Both the position numbers and the translations under genes were made by a program. A stretch of DNA of 64,000 nucleotides from Boletus sp. NGJ (Eukaryota > Basidiomycota > Agaricomycetes > Boletales > Boletaceae), in contig JAGTXK010000239.1 in assembly GCA_019096195.1 (NCBI GenBank), positions 1 to 64,000 on the forward strand, written 5' to 3'. The notes below the pieces were generated by a model. The model did no database searches, was not told the DNA's origin, and was given only the letters and a program-made list of their open reading frames with translations. Positions 24,867 to 35,332 of the stretch are shown piece by piece; within the stretch, counting starts at the first letter, position 1, and each line of letters opens with the position of its first letter.

Positions 24867-26019
24867 ATGTCTGGGAGCAGCCCTCAGCCCGCGTACCCGC
24901 CCTCGTTGTTCACCAGCTACACCATTGCGTTCGAGGGCAGCGGTGTAGCGGGCATCCTCTTTGGTAGGTAGTTCCCCTCACTCGCTTTCCCACTGACACT
25001 TTCTTACTAGGTGTCTATCTCACCATCACCGGGATGAATTTGGTCATGCTTCAAAGGAAGAGATACAATGTCCTCTTGTCGTACTCCATCTTCCAGCTAG
25101 TCGTCACCACCTTGTATATTGCAGTCTCGATGTACGCCGCTCCAGCACAACTTTTGGCAATATTTGGCATCGTTGGCTCCTACGGCCCCAACGCTCTCTC
25201 ACCCTGGCCTTCCGTCGTTGTCGACGTCGCATTTGTCTTGAATACGTGGGCTTCTGACGCTTTCCTCGTGCGTTGCCCATGCTCTCTTTACCACACATAC
25301 TGAATTGAGGACCAGCTCTATCGATGCCACATCGTCTGGATGGCGAACAAGTATGCATTAGCTCTCCCTGCGTTGCTATACCTCGCCACCGTCGGCTCTT
25401 CGATAGCCTATCTCGTCGTCAGCGCCACACCCGGCGCAGTCTACAGCACCTACTCGGTCCAAGTCAGCGGCATCTCTTACTTCTCCTGCTCCGCCGCGAT
25501 GAACGTCTGCGCGTCCGCCCTCATCTCCGCGCGACTCTTGATGCATCGACGGGCGATCACTCAAGCAATCGGGTCCCCACAAGGGACGTTTTACCTCAGT
25601 TATATGGCAATGACGCTCGAGAGCGCGATGTTGTACACGCTGTTTGTGATCATTGCAATGGTGGTCTTTACGTTGAACAGTCCGCTCGAGAACGTGTTCT
25701 TCCCGGTGTTGGGTACGATTCAGGTATGTCTCACGTTTCATCCCCGACCTTGATGGTGCATTGGCGTGACGGTCGTAAACAGGTAATTGCGCCGGCATTG
25801 ATCATCTATCGTATCGCCCATGGGATCGCGTTCGAGACGAACGAATATGGGACCGGCGTGTCGGGTAGTCTTCGTTTCGCGTCGTCCGTTCGACCACGCG
25901 CTATCATACGGCCGATCCACGACGAATCGGGTGTCTCAGGCACCATGCATGTCTCTTCAGGTATCAGCGCCAACCACGACTCCAACTCGTTCATCCATGA
26001 AATCAAAGACAAAGTTTGA
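24867..26019 (+). CDS. Multi-pass membrane protein, complete copy
   Basis: Four exons separated by introns 24964-25010, about 25268-25315 and 25724-25782. The product has about seven hydrophobic helices (for example FGVYLTITGMNLVML, the VVTTLYIAVSM stretch, LPALLYLATVGSSIAYLVV, AMNVCASALISARLL and LESAMLYTLFVIIAMVVF) and a hydrophilic serine-rich tail ending HEIKDKV. Layout and motifs such as LYRCHIVW and TIQVIAPALIIYRIAHG match the large Agaricomycete family of uncharacterised seven-helix membrane proteins. The function is unknown. The edge of visible palindrome homology (25728) is inside intron 3, so exon 4 is seen only here. Confidence 0.82.
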
Positions 26020-26195
26020 ACCTTGGAGGGTTCCCGCAAGATCACAGGTAGCAGAACCACATCAAAACAACCATCCATTCCTGCTCCACCAACGGCCATG
26101 AGATTAAGCAGAGGGGGGATCGAGCCATCGAACCGAATCAAACATCCCGATACGTATCAATCAAAGTATACATATACCTAAATCTCTCTTATGAT

Positions 26196-26916
26196 TTACT
26201 GCGGGAACGACATGGTCCGATTCAAAGCATAGTTGGCCTCGAACGCTTCGTACACCTTGCCCCAATCCCGACACTCATAAATCAACCCAATCCCATCGCT
26301 CGCCTGCTTACCCGACGGTAGAACATGATTGATTGGGTTCAACCGCGTGTTGGCGGCACAGAGAACCATCTGTCGGACGTAGTTGAAACAGTGCTGGGCG
26401 TGATACCGTGCCATCGCGGTCTCCGGCGACTCAACGATCGCCCTGCGAATCCGGTCGAGACAGTGTAGGGTGTGAAACATGGCCACGGCGTACGGACGTG
26501 CGTCCGCACCCATGGTCATGATCCCATGGTTCCCCTCCGGCACGAGCGACGCCCACTCGAGCTCGGCGAGCGTGCCGTTGATGGGGTAGTGCACCGTTTC
26601 TTCGGTGAGGAGGGTGCGTGGGCCCATGGTGGGTATGTCGAGATGTAGGAGTAAAAGCTCCGGATAGTCTTGGATGCGTACTGTGTTGGGGGGATGATTT
26701 ATGCAGGACATGTGAGAATGCAGAATTCGTTTTCGCAAAGGGTTTTTTACAAAACAGAAGAAACGTTTTGGTGGACGTACTTTGACGTGGTTCGATGATG
26801 ACGGACGTGGACGGAGAGGGGGGTCCAATCCCCCTGAACGTCAGTATGAGGTTCAACAAGCCGAGGAGTAGGACGCCGAGCTTTACGAACGTGAGTGCTG
26901 AGAGAGGAAATGACAT
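26196..26916 (-). CDS. UstYa-family (DUF3328) oxidase 1
   Basis: Two exons (26781-26916 and 26196-26680) give 206 residues. An N-terminal membrane helix (residues about 8-28, LTFVKLGVLLLGLLNLILTF) is followed by a region with TVHYPINGT and the two HxxHC signatures of the family, HTLHCLDRIRR and HAQHCFNYVRQMVLC. The end has the conserved CRDW. UstYa-type proteins catalyse oxidative cyclisation or chlorination of ribosomal peptides and other metabolites, with the paired His/Cys motifs probably binding metal. It is the first of two such genes here and lies about 1.9 kb from a candidate precursor-peptide gene on the same strand. Confidence 0.88.
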
Positions 26917-27373
26917 TGGCGAGGGTGCAACGTTTTTCTTGTCAAAAGGGCTTGCAGGGATCGATTCAGATTCCGGTCCAAGCTCCAGGCGGATGCTTGT
27001 CAGTGTGCACGAGATGAAATTGTAACGCTTCCTGAGTGTGGGGTATAAAGGAGGACCAGGCTGCGAACTTATCCGCATGGATGCATCATGGCCATCATGA
27101 AAACGCCGGCCGGGCGGCGTGGCGATGGTGATGGTGATGCAGAGAAAAGTCGGAAATAGATCAATGCCGGTAGATGTCACTGCCATAGCTAAACACTGCA
27201 CTGACGCGGTGAAAGAGCGGGAAAAGATCATTTTAACCGTCTTCGATCGAGATTCGAGGTGTTGACCCTGGTCCAGTGTCGAAATCTGTTAATTATTGTG
27301 TCAGTTGATTTCGAAACACACTGTCAGGCAAAATTCGAAAACGGATGATCAACAATATCCTTGGCTATTACTA
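26917..27373. other. Intergenic with a repeat-family flank
   Basis: This is the upstream region of the UstYa gene. From about 27309 it becomes a copy of a dispersed repeat (GGCAAAATTCGAAAACGG) also found at about 30290, which serves as the left flank of the inserted element at 27374. Confidence 0.5.
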
Positions 27374-28221
27374 CCGTTGTCCAGCAGGGTCAGGATCACT
27401 TTTTCTCGAACAGCGTCCATTTTTGGTAATAAAAATGAGATTGCGGTGCTGAGTCCCGGGTCCTGGTACCGCTGCATTCGTTCAGTCACTTTGTGAGTGA
27501 ATATTAGAAAAGTGCTAACATTTGGTTACGTAATATACCTGTTTTGGGAGAATCCTAAGTCATGTGGTGCGAACCCCGCGCACGTCGCGTACGGGCGTCC
27601 GCGACGCCTGTTCTGCATGACCTTGGACACGAGCATGAAGGCAGATAACCAGATACGAAAAGCTGTTGACCTGACGATCCCCAGTGCTACATTGGATGGT
27701 TAAGACCACAGTACATATTCACCTACTTGACGAACTTGTTCATAGATCAGAGCACAGGAACCTCTGACCACTTGAATTGGGCCACACTCTGTGAGTCCGC
27801 AACACAGAGCTACCCAGGGGTGGTGGTGTGGCAGAGGGAGTTCGAACTACCCTACCCTCAGGCTGTTCCTGAAAACTCATGTTGTGTCAATAGCTGCATT
27901 CATAACATGGTCTTCTACTTTTCGGGACGCATCTGCAATGAGCCAGCCAAGTGCTGCATTGCTGTTTGCGATTTGAGAGTCTTAAGTCACGTGACACAAC
28001 CCATGAATCTCTGGGCGCGGCACAGCCGCTTTCCGCGCATTGCGTGCACAGCATGTTTGTTTTCCGGCATTTTTCCGACACAGGTATATTATATGATATT
28101 ATTTTATTTGAATGTGTGATGTTGGTCACGGCTCACTCACTGCCGAACCCCGCTACCGGGCCCAGCTGTCCAAATTTAGGACTGTTCGAAAAAAAGTGAT
28201 CCTGACCCTGCTGGACAACGG
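27374..28221. mobile_element. 848-bp terminal-inverted-repeat element (MITE-like)
   Basis: The ends are inverted repeats starting CCGTTGTCCAGCAGGG. The first 31 bases are identical, and about 40 match with one mismatch. The element is flanked by the dinucleotide TA on both sides (27372-27373 and 28222-28223), the target-site duplication expected of Tc1/mariner-type elements. No transposase is recognised inside; the open frames look spurious. The flanks join into a sequence resembling the uninterrupted copy near 30268-30390, which acts as an approximate empty site. Confidence 0.75.
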
Positions 28222-28781
28222 TACTATTGACAAGAATCAGAACCATGTCGCCGACACGACTACCAAATATTAAGGATGCTTAGACAGGCTGCTATCTCCC
28301 CCAGACAGAAACTCAGGTGATTCGTCGTGTTTTTGGTCCATTTTATAACCACTCTGATCGTGATGGACATCAGCTAACATTCAATTTGGCCCCGGTCATT
28401 TTCGTTCGTTCTTCTCTTTGTTCACTGTCGCCCCAGAGGCTGAGTCGGAGTCGGAGTGTCCTTTCGCGTATGAATGGCTTAGACTCATACCCGGGTCTGA
28501 TGATTGCACTATCAAACATTGACCTATCCTCCAAGTCCTGGGTATCGAGCCCTCGTTGCAAGAGCCAAGGCAATATCAGCAAAACGGCTGGCCCAATTTT
28601 CACAACTCCCCCATGGCTCCAGGATATCGGATGAGCTGAAATTATTACTATGTTATCCATAGGGTCATGACAAGTCGCTGGGTCCTCGATGCCACGCCAG
28701 TAGCCGTTCCCACATGTTATTACACCTCATACTCTGCGATTCACTGGCTGATCCACATCCTGATACTTCCACCGTTCCGAA
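28222..28781. other. Right repeat flank and unassigned DNA
   Basis: 28222-28275 continues the dispersed repeat broken by the element (CATGTCGCCGACACGAC, compare CATGTCGCGGACACGAC near 30365). The remainder to 28781 is the 3' flank of the small peptide gene. Nothing else is recognised. Confidence 0.45.
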
Positions 28782-29192
28782 CTAGCACGCGCTGGTGCAC
28801 GTCCAGAACCAGTCCAATGGCTTCACCTCCGAACGTTTATCCGAGTCGTCACCTTGCACTGGCGTTGCCACCTCGTTCTGAAACATACAAATATGCATGA
28901 AACGGTAAGTTGTACTTGCTTTCCGCTTTCAAATTGGCTGTTCAACGTACCAGCATCGACAGTACCAGCCTGTCGGAGTAGTCACGGGTTTTCCCAAGGT
29001 CACGCTTGGCTGGCCCAGGCAAGAGATCACCACTGATGGCTGCGATTCGAGGCGCACACAAAGGATGAAAACCACGAACGGGGATGCTGGCAGCCATGCA
29101 TGCGACTCACCTGCACCTTGCGCCAGTGTCGTCCACGCCAATAGGACGACCCCCACGATAAAACAAGGCTTTGAAACAGTTTGAAGTTGCAT
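28782..29192 (-). CDS. Candidate secreted Kex2-processed peptide precursor C
   Basis: Proposed three-exon gene (29111-29192, 28951-29009, 28782-28877) coding 78 residues. Exon 1 is exactly 82 nt and encodes a signal peptide ending LAWTTLAQGA, very like precursors A and B. The remainder has KR at 29-30 and 61-62. Cleavage after the second would release a 16-residue C-terminal peptide, SEVKPLDWFWTCTSAC, which is rich in Trp/Phe and contains two cysteines. A TATA-like TTTTAAAAAGG lies at 29255-29265, about 65 bp upstream of the ATG. The exon 2 acceptor (after GGGCCAG) was chosen because it keeps one open frame to the stop; intron 2 is phase 0, unlike A and B. The function is unknown; transcript data would fix the exons. 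Confidence 0.6.
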
Positions 29193-29919
29193 GGTCTACA
29201 GATTTATACAGAGGAGATTCTCGAAAGTCTACTCCATACAGCTCCATTCCTGCCTTTTTAAAACGAAATGCACGGAGTGGCACAGGTGTTGATGGTAGTG
29301 CTATCCAAAATTTATGGCCTGCTCTTCTGGTTGCTGAGTAGTGATTGTATCAGACCACATGGCGTCCTCGAAAGCTGTGACCTGAGATCCGTGACGCAAA
29401 GTGTACTTGGGTACGTAATTCTTGACATCCAAGCTTTCTCAGCAAGCCAGGGTCAACGCTCTGCTGAAAAAATTTGTTCCCAAAGGTAGTCTGAAAAAGA
29501 AGTCACGAGAACCTTGGAGTGAGTATACGCTATATGTTATGTAATGACAGTCACTCATAATTTTCAGGCCGAAATGTACCGTCCCCGGACACTTGTTTCT
29601 GCTATGAGAAAGAACTCAATTCTCGACCCTGTCGTGCAGCGTTGAGCTTCCTACTCTGAGAACGCTTGTGATACAACATTCACCCCATCAGCGATAAGAC
29701 AGGCAAGGATGGGCAAGAGGAGAGTTACTGCCTTGGCGCACGTACTGCAATAACACGTTCCCCAACCGCCTATGCCACAGCGGGCCCACCTGAAAATTCT
29801 TAATGTAAGCCTCAAACCCACTAAGCATCAACATAGCATAAAGAATCCCAACGTACATATCGACTGTCCGTCACCTTTATCCGCCTCAACTCTCTCTCCA
29901 CGTCTTCCCCTCGCCAAGC

Positions 29920-30150
29920 TCACCTCTCGTATGACACGATTGTCGAACACGGGTACATGCAGCGATTGAACTAGAAATGGTCTCACGTCGTAAGATTTCA
30001 TGAGCTGCGGGAGAAGTTGGAGAGTATTGAGGCGGGCACCATGTCGCGCGATGAGGGACAGAACAGGGGAGAGCAAGTTGGGTGGGATGGGAATGGCCGA
30101 TCGAGGATACAGTATGAGGAGGGTGAGGAAGAGCGGAAGGAGCGGGGCTT
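29920..30150 (-). pseudogene. Fragment resembling the Vps39/Vam6 C-terminal region
   Basis: Minus-strand reading gives NLLSPVLSLIARHGARLN, LQLLPQLMKSYDVRPFLV and FDNRVIREV. This resembles the helical C-terminal part of Vps39-type vacuolar sorting proteins, where LL-P--DL--FL is followed by an R-rich helix. A GTGAGC splice-donor-like site follows the last segment. No other part of such a gene is nearby, so this is at most an isolated exon relic. The assignment rests on pattern memory only. Confidence 0.35.
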
Positions 30151-30267
30151 GACATCTGTTTGCAATGTCTGCAAGTGACTCAAGGCGACATGGCCACATA
30201 TGGATTGGCCTATCCAACAGTTGACTTTGTTGGTACGGTGGCGTTCAACGAATTACTGCGGAGAGCT

Positions 30268-30400
30268 GTCTCGTCACACTCGGCGCTTCAAGGCAAAATT
30301 CGAGAACGGCTGACCACGGGCATTCAAATATTCATCGGCTGCTATTGGTAACAATTCGTAGATCCATGTCGCGGACACGACGACCAAATCCAAGTCAATA
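30268..30400. repeat. Dispersed repeat, uninterrupted copy
   Basis: It shares GGCAAAATTCGAGAACGGCTG and CATGTCGCGGACACGACGACC (in slightly diverged form) with the two flanks of the inverted-repeat element at 27374-28221. The middle, GGCTGCTATTGGTAACAATTC, approximates the target before insertion. Confidence 0.5.
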
Positions 30401-31282
30401 CGGTCACATATACACTGTAGGCCAGCGTGCACTAGCATCAGCCGTGAAGTTGGGACACCGGGATCCCACACACCTCGTACAACTCATAAATTTACTATAG
30501 GATTCACCAAGTGACTTCCTATAATTTCCCAGACCGTCAGGCCCTGCTGGACCCGATACTAGTGCACGAACCACTCACAGTCCGACCAGAGACGGGCAAG
30601 ATTCAAATTCTCCTCCCTGCTTACTGCAACGCAAAATATCCATGGGCCGCGAGTTCTAAGTTTCAACCGAGACCGACGTACCAATTAGTGTCGACTATGT
30701 CACGGGCTACATTCTAGCTGTAATCGGTGGAGTAACACTGACTCGAACCTTGACTGAGGTTCCTTCTCATAAGCCTAACAAACAATGGACTTGAGTGAGG
30801 TTTCGTTAAACTGCAAATTCATACCTGAGTGATGATGTGTGGAAGACGAGGCAAATGCGGTTTGGCGACACCGAACTGTGACCTGTGACTTGAATAACAG
30901 GGAAGATTGAGGTTAGCTAGTGTTTAAACGACGACATAAGACCTCACGAAATCTAAGCAAAGAACTGCGAAGCCGACAAGGTAGACTTCTGAAGTGATTC
31001 AACATCAAGGGAAATAGGCAGTTCGGACAATTCACTTCCGATCATGTGTCGGGATGAGTTGCAGTGACTGCGCGTTTTGCCATGAAACATGGCACTTGGG
31101 AATACTGTCAAGCGTCAAAAGCCAGAATAATGGTCCCTCTGTTACAAGGTTCCCCTCGGGAGTGAGTCGCGTGGCCATGGTACATCGGCGCCACTTGCAA
31201 TCCCAAATATTGTGAAGAATCCGTTAAATTTAAACAGCCCTAAACTCGTGATCGGGAGGTTCTCTATCACCAAGATAGCGTC

Positions 31283-33219
31283 TACTTCCGCAACGCTGTG
31301 TTGATAGCAGGGAGAAAGAGAACTTCTTCGCCATTATTACCCTTGTCGGAGACGATCACGTTGGTCGAAACACCGTCAATGTATCCATAGTTATCCAGCA
31401 TGACCCACGAGTAGATACAACCCTCGTTCGACGTAGGAACGACGAGCCTGCAAAAATAAGATGATCAACGGGTAGGCCGCCGAAATGACCACGAAAATTG
31501 GAACATTTACCGGTATTGACTGTCGTCCGTCGGCCATAGTGGGAGACGCGTCAAAGCATCGGGATCGTCGTCTTGCATGACCCGCAGGAGATCGGTACCG
31601 TTGATGGTGTACTCATTTACATACGCCGACCCGCGATCGATCTCTATCGTGAGCGATGCCAGTCCATCTGTCGAACGCCATGTGCCTGCCAGGTTATTGC
31701 GCGTGGCGTCTTCTAATACATGGTCGAACGCCGCTTGTACGTGGCTCGTGATGAGCTTCGTAAGTCGAATCGTCTCCGATGTCGGTCCCGACTGAAGCAC
31801 GATGATGCCGTACGAATTAACAGGGTTGAGGGTGAACACCGTATGATAACCTGGGAGTTCTCCTACTGAAACAAGGTCAACCAGAGCGGCTGTTCATTAG
31901 CGCAAGCTTTTGCTGACATTTCTGATACAATTTTTGTTTTCTGCCGTAAGAGTCTGTCGAGGTGTAGATCTCCCATAACGCTCCGACGTCGGAATAATCA
32001 TCGAACCATGAATGCATAGGACGCATCCATTCACGGACTGTAAACGGAGACAGGATACTTTCTGGCCGTTGAGGATTTATCAAGACTTGCATGACCTTGG
32101 TGAGATCGGAAAGCGAGCTCATCTGTCCTCCAGCTGGGTTTGTAACATCTTTGAAATCTCGGTCCTAACGATGACTCAGCATCGCAGACGAGACAATTGT
32201 CAAAACACGTACGATGTCCCAAGGACATAACGAAGGCACGACGACATTGTGTATATTCTCCTCTGTCACCAAGAACGAGGTTCCATTGAGTCCCAGTGGT
32301 CCAAAGATATCTTTCTGCACCAAGTCAGCATGCGTCAATGGCGCAGACGGACCGTTCGCGACAATATTTGCGGCCACGTTCGCAATTCCCAATAGCGAGT
32401 AGCCAGTATTCGAGTATACGGGATAGGTGTACGGAGCCACTACAGGACGGCTCTGTGCGATGCCGTCAAAGACCTCTTGGCGAGAAGGAAAATCGCGACC
32501 GTTGTACACTGGAGGTCCCCGTCCGAACAGCGACGTTGGCCAGTGTCCTTGTGCGTTCCCTGGAGGCAAGTCTCTTCCGATGCCCGACATGTGACTCATC
32601 AGAGTACGAAACGTGATCGGAGCGTAGTATTTGTTGTACTGGAATTCGGGACACACAGATGAAATGGGATCATCCCTGTGAAGAACGGTCAGGAGGCTTA
32701 TTTGAAAGTGCGAGACTCAGCTCCTTACAATTGGAGCACTCCACGGTCACGCAGAATGAGGGTCTCGAGCGCAGTGAAGAGTTTCGAGATGGACGCGATC
32801 CTATAGATGGAGTGCCTGTCGACGGTGGTGTCTTCTCCGGTATCCGATTCGTTGGCTCGACGCTGTCCCCAAAAACCCTCGTAGAGGGAGCCATCGGACC
32901 CAACGACGGCCACACTGAGACTGTCGATTCCTCCCCGATCGAAGTCGCGCTGAAGAGCAGAGTCTAGCTGGCCGAATGCTTTCTGCAATGGTGCCTCTGC
33001 TCTAGAAGGAGCCTTGGTCGCTAGAAATGGCGGAAGCGGTGCACGGCACTCGGAGAATGCAGGTTGAGGGGGCGATGATGGGCGCTCCGGGAAGCCAGAC
33101 GGTATCACTGAGCGAAACGCAATCTGTAGGAGGGCTGCGAGGGCAACTGCGTTCAAAATGAGAGTCCATCGTACCCAACGCGGAGTGGATGGCTGGACGT
33201 GTTTGTTGGGATCCTTCAT
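31283..33219 (-). CDS. Membrane-anchored beta-lactamase-like serine hydrolase
   Basis: Multi-exon gene (about 560 residues) of the class C beta-lactamase / penicillin-binding-protein-like family (PF00144). Residues about 17-36 form a signal anchor (WTLILNAVALAALLQIAF). The catalytic SxxK is SISK in YRIASISKLFTAL, followed by a lysine-side region with MSHMSGIGRDLP and the second motif YxN as YSNTGYSLLG. The C-terminal exons have GELPGYHTVF and LAGTWRSTDG, as in the fungal members. The frame is maintained by introns such as the one ending near 32664. Family members act as esterases, peptidases or transpeptidases. Its position between a precursor-like gene and a UstYa gene would suit a peptide-tailoring or release role, but that is inference. 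Confidence 0.83.
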
Positions 33220-33469
33220 TATGCCAAGTGGGAAATTCTACACAAGAGGTTGTTGGCTATTTGAGATCTCGGCACACTTCGGTCATTTATTTTCCTGTCG
33301 TTTCATCTTTTCGATCACTCTGCCACAAGAGAAAACATCAGTCCAATACCGTAGCCTGAGCCCGAGAGCGAGCGCTTGAGCACCTCCACCGTAACGAAGG
33401 CTCCACAAAGATTCAGATGGTCTAGCATCAAGTCCTTGCAACTTTTACACCGAAACACATACACAGGCA

Positions 33470-34141
33470 CTACGTTCTATGCTTCCTGCATTGCTTCGCA
33501 TTCCGTGACGCCTCTTCGTATACCTGAACCCAATCCCTGCACAAGTGTGGCTGCGTTAGATCGACAGACAGACTGGCATCTATTACAGGTTCCAGGGTGA
33601 CGTCCGCCCGACAGAGGGTCATCATCCGCAAGTAATTCAGGCAATGTTGCACGTGTTCGGCCTGCGCCTCATATGTCCGATTGGCGCCATCCTCGAGAGC
33701 GAGCCGAAGACGTCCAAGGCAATGTAGTTCATGGTACATTGTCAGGGCAAAGGGACGGCGTTCTGGACCAAGACACACCCAGCCCGCCCCAAGCGTCGGG
33801 AACTGTGTTTCCCACTGCTCTAGTGCATCATCACCGTTTATGGGGTAGTGCAAGGTATCTTCTGGAAACATGATGGCATTCCGAACCTCCATTGGGTAGT
33901 ATGCAGGGTAGTCATCTCCTATCCAACCTGTAACCGACACATGGTGAGTTTTAGAGTCTGACTCGACACAGTTTGCAGACTGACTGTAATGCGTGTCAGG
34001 CGTGCGGTTCCCCTCGATGTCCCCTGTGCTCCCAGGAGGTTTTCTCACGATACATGCGCTCCAAATAGCAAGCAGAATCGCGATGGTCGACCAGAGAGCA
34101 AGCTCCCAGGATACAGACGTGGGCTTTCTTCGTTTCTCCAT
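33470..34141 (-). CDS. UstYa-family (DUF3328) oxidase 2
   Basis: About 223 residues. After a basic N-terminus there is a membrane helix (WELALWSTIAILLAIWSACIV). Later come DTLHYPINGDD, a first signature HELHCLGRLR and a second HVQHCLNYLRMMTLC, then HLCRDW near the end: the full set expected of the family. An in-frame ATG seven codons upstream (34162) is an alternative start. The reading frame is open throughout, although a short intron just before GWIGDDYPAYYP is possible. It is divergent from the gene at 34443 and probably shares its promoter region. Confidence 0.87.
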   Translation of the reverse strand: MEKRRKPTSVSWELALWSTIAILLAIWSACIVRKPPGSTGDIEGNRTPDTHYSQSANCVESDSKTHHVSVTGWIGDDYPAYYPMEVRNAIMFPEDTLHYPINGDDALEQWETQFPTLGAGWVCLGPERRPFALTMYHELHCLGRLRLALEDGANRTYEAQAEHVQHCLNYLRMMTLCRADVTLEPVIDASLSVDLTQPHLCRDWVQVYEEASRNAKQCRKHRT

Positions 34142-34442
34142 GTAGACGTCGAGAAGAGTCAACGATATATACTTCCTTCGTGTGAGTTCTCTTGATTTGG
34201 ACAGGGTAACACCTGACTCATGCGTTAGATAGCCGACGGCCCGACAGTGATCTAGTCATCTCCCTGAGATCTGTGCGCCCGCCCGCCACCACACACAAGC
34301 ACAGCACAAGCACCGGAACGTTTTGTCATAAATTTAGCCAACATCATTTTCCGACGAGCAATGGATATATGATGGCACTTGCCCCTCTTGGCACTTCTCG
34401 CGAACCCCTCCGATTCTAACAATCGTTCAGTCGCAAGAGAAC

Positions 34443-35332
34443 ATGGTCTTCTCGTTTGCAATTCCGTTCGTAGCTTCCTGGAAGTCTAGGGTGCAATCTT
34501 ACGACCCTATCCCTGCGCCAGACGAGGAGATATTGTTGGCCGCGCCAGGCAAAGAAACCCGCACCCTAGCATCATCCAGACGCACCTTCTTACTTGACCC
34601 TTCGTTTTGGCTGACCGCATTCGCCGCCCTATCGATCGCATTTACCATTCGGAATCTCCTTGTCATCCAACTGCACTCACAAGAACCACGTGTAGGCTAT
34701 CTGGAAGCCTCTTTTGGTAGCCCTTACAATGGGCTGGAAAAGCTCATACGGAACGAGTCTTCACCATCATGGCCGCTTTCGTCTACTCATTCTCCAGATT
34801 TCATTGGAGCGACGGAAGGCCCGTATATTCATCACGCACTGAGCAACGGTTCAGTCGTGCGGTTGGACTCAGAAGTACGCGTGTTCATCGTGTCAAGGAA
34901 TCGGACAACTAACCCATGCCCGCTCACGCCACACAGCGCACCATTATCATACAGCACCGCGTTCGCGACTACGCCCTCGATCACTGTGCCGTTAAACTGG
35001 AGTTTTCACGTAAGGCTGGGCACGGGCATGCTGAGCGCGCATATGGGCATATCGGGGAGAGCCCCTACCTCACTTTGTGGCGTTTGGAGGACTCGGGCAG
35101 CAAGGCCGTACTCGCCCCTTCCGCACTTCCGACTTCATTGCCCTCACGGAAAGTATTTCTTGGCAACATCGCCCTTGATGGAATGCGCCCAGTACAGTCA
35201 GCTTTCTTCGAGTGCCATGCGGGCTCTATTCAGACCCTGGAGATCGCCGTCGCTTGCACATCTGATCCCTGCATCATGGAGTTCCGACTCACGCAGTCGC
35301 CGCACCGACAAGGTACTCCATCCTCGTGTTGA
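34443..35332 (+). CDS. Single-pass membrane protein, unknown role, beside UstYa genes
   Basis: Exon 1 (34443-34874) and exon 2 (34937-35332) join in phase 0. Exon 1 has an acidic/basic N-terminus and a membrane helix (FWLTAFAALSIAFTIRNLLVI). The extracellular part has N-glycosylation sites and, in exon 2, a beta-rich-looking domain with RDYALDHCAVKLEFS, YLTLWRLED and an FFECHAG…CTSDPCIMEF segment with paired cysteines that probably form disulfides. It resembles the uncharacterised Agaricomycete proteins that end in a But2-like domain, but I am not certain of the family. A further exon after the GGTACTCC donor near 35314 is possible. Confidence 0.6.

Larger units (their letters stand above)
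12875..25728. repeat. Right arm of the giant palindrome
   Basis: Mirror of 1-12874. There is no spacer: the centre lies inside CCGG|CCGG, flanked by GCAGCAG and CTGCTGC. Because the window starts inside the repeat, the outer limit of homology cannot be seen; 25728 is only the base that pairs with position 1. It falls inside intron 3 of the membrane-protein gene, and that gene then continues into unique-looking sequence. Confidence 0.95.
29193..31282. other. Gene-poor stretch with repeat and gene relics
   Basis: It contains the promoter of precursor C, a Vps39-like relic (about 29920-30150 minus), the uninterrupted copy of the dispersed repeat (30268-30400) and otherwise no recognisable coding sequence. 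Confidence 0.5.

Noticed and set aside
28317-28660. Overlapping frames on both strands
   Set aside because: No motif or homology recognised; treated as intergenic.
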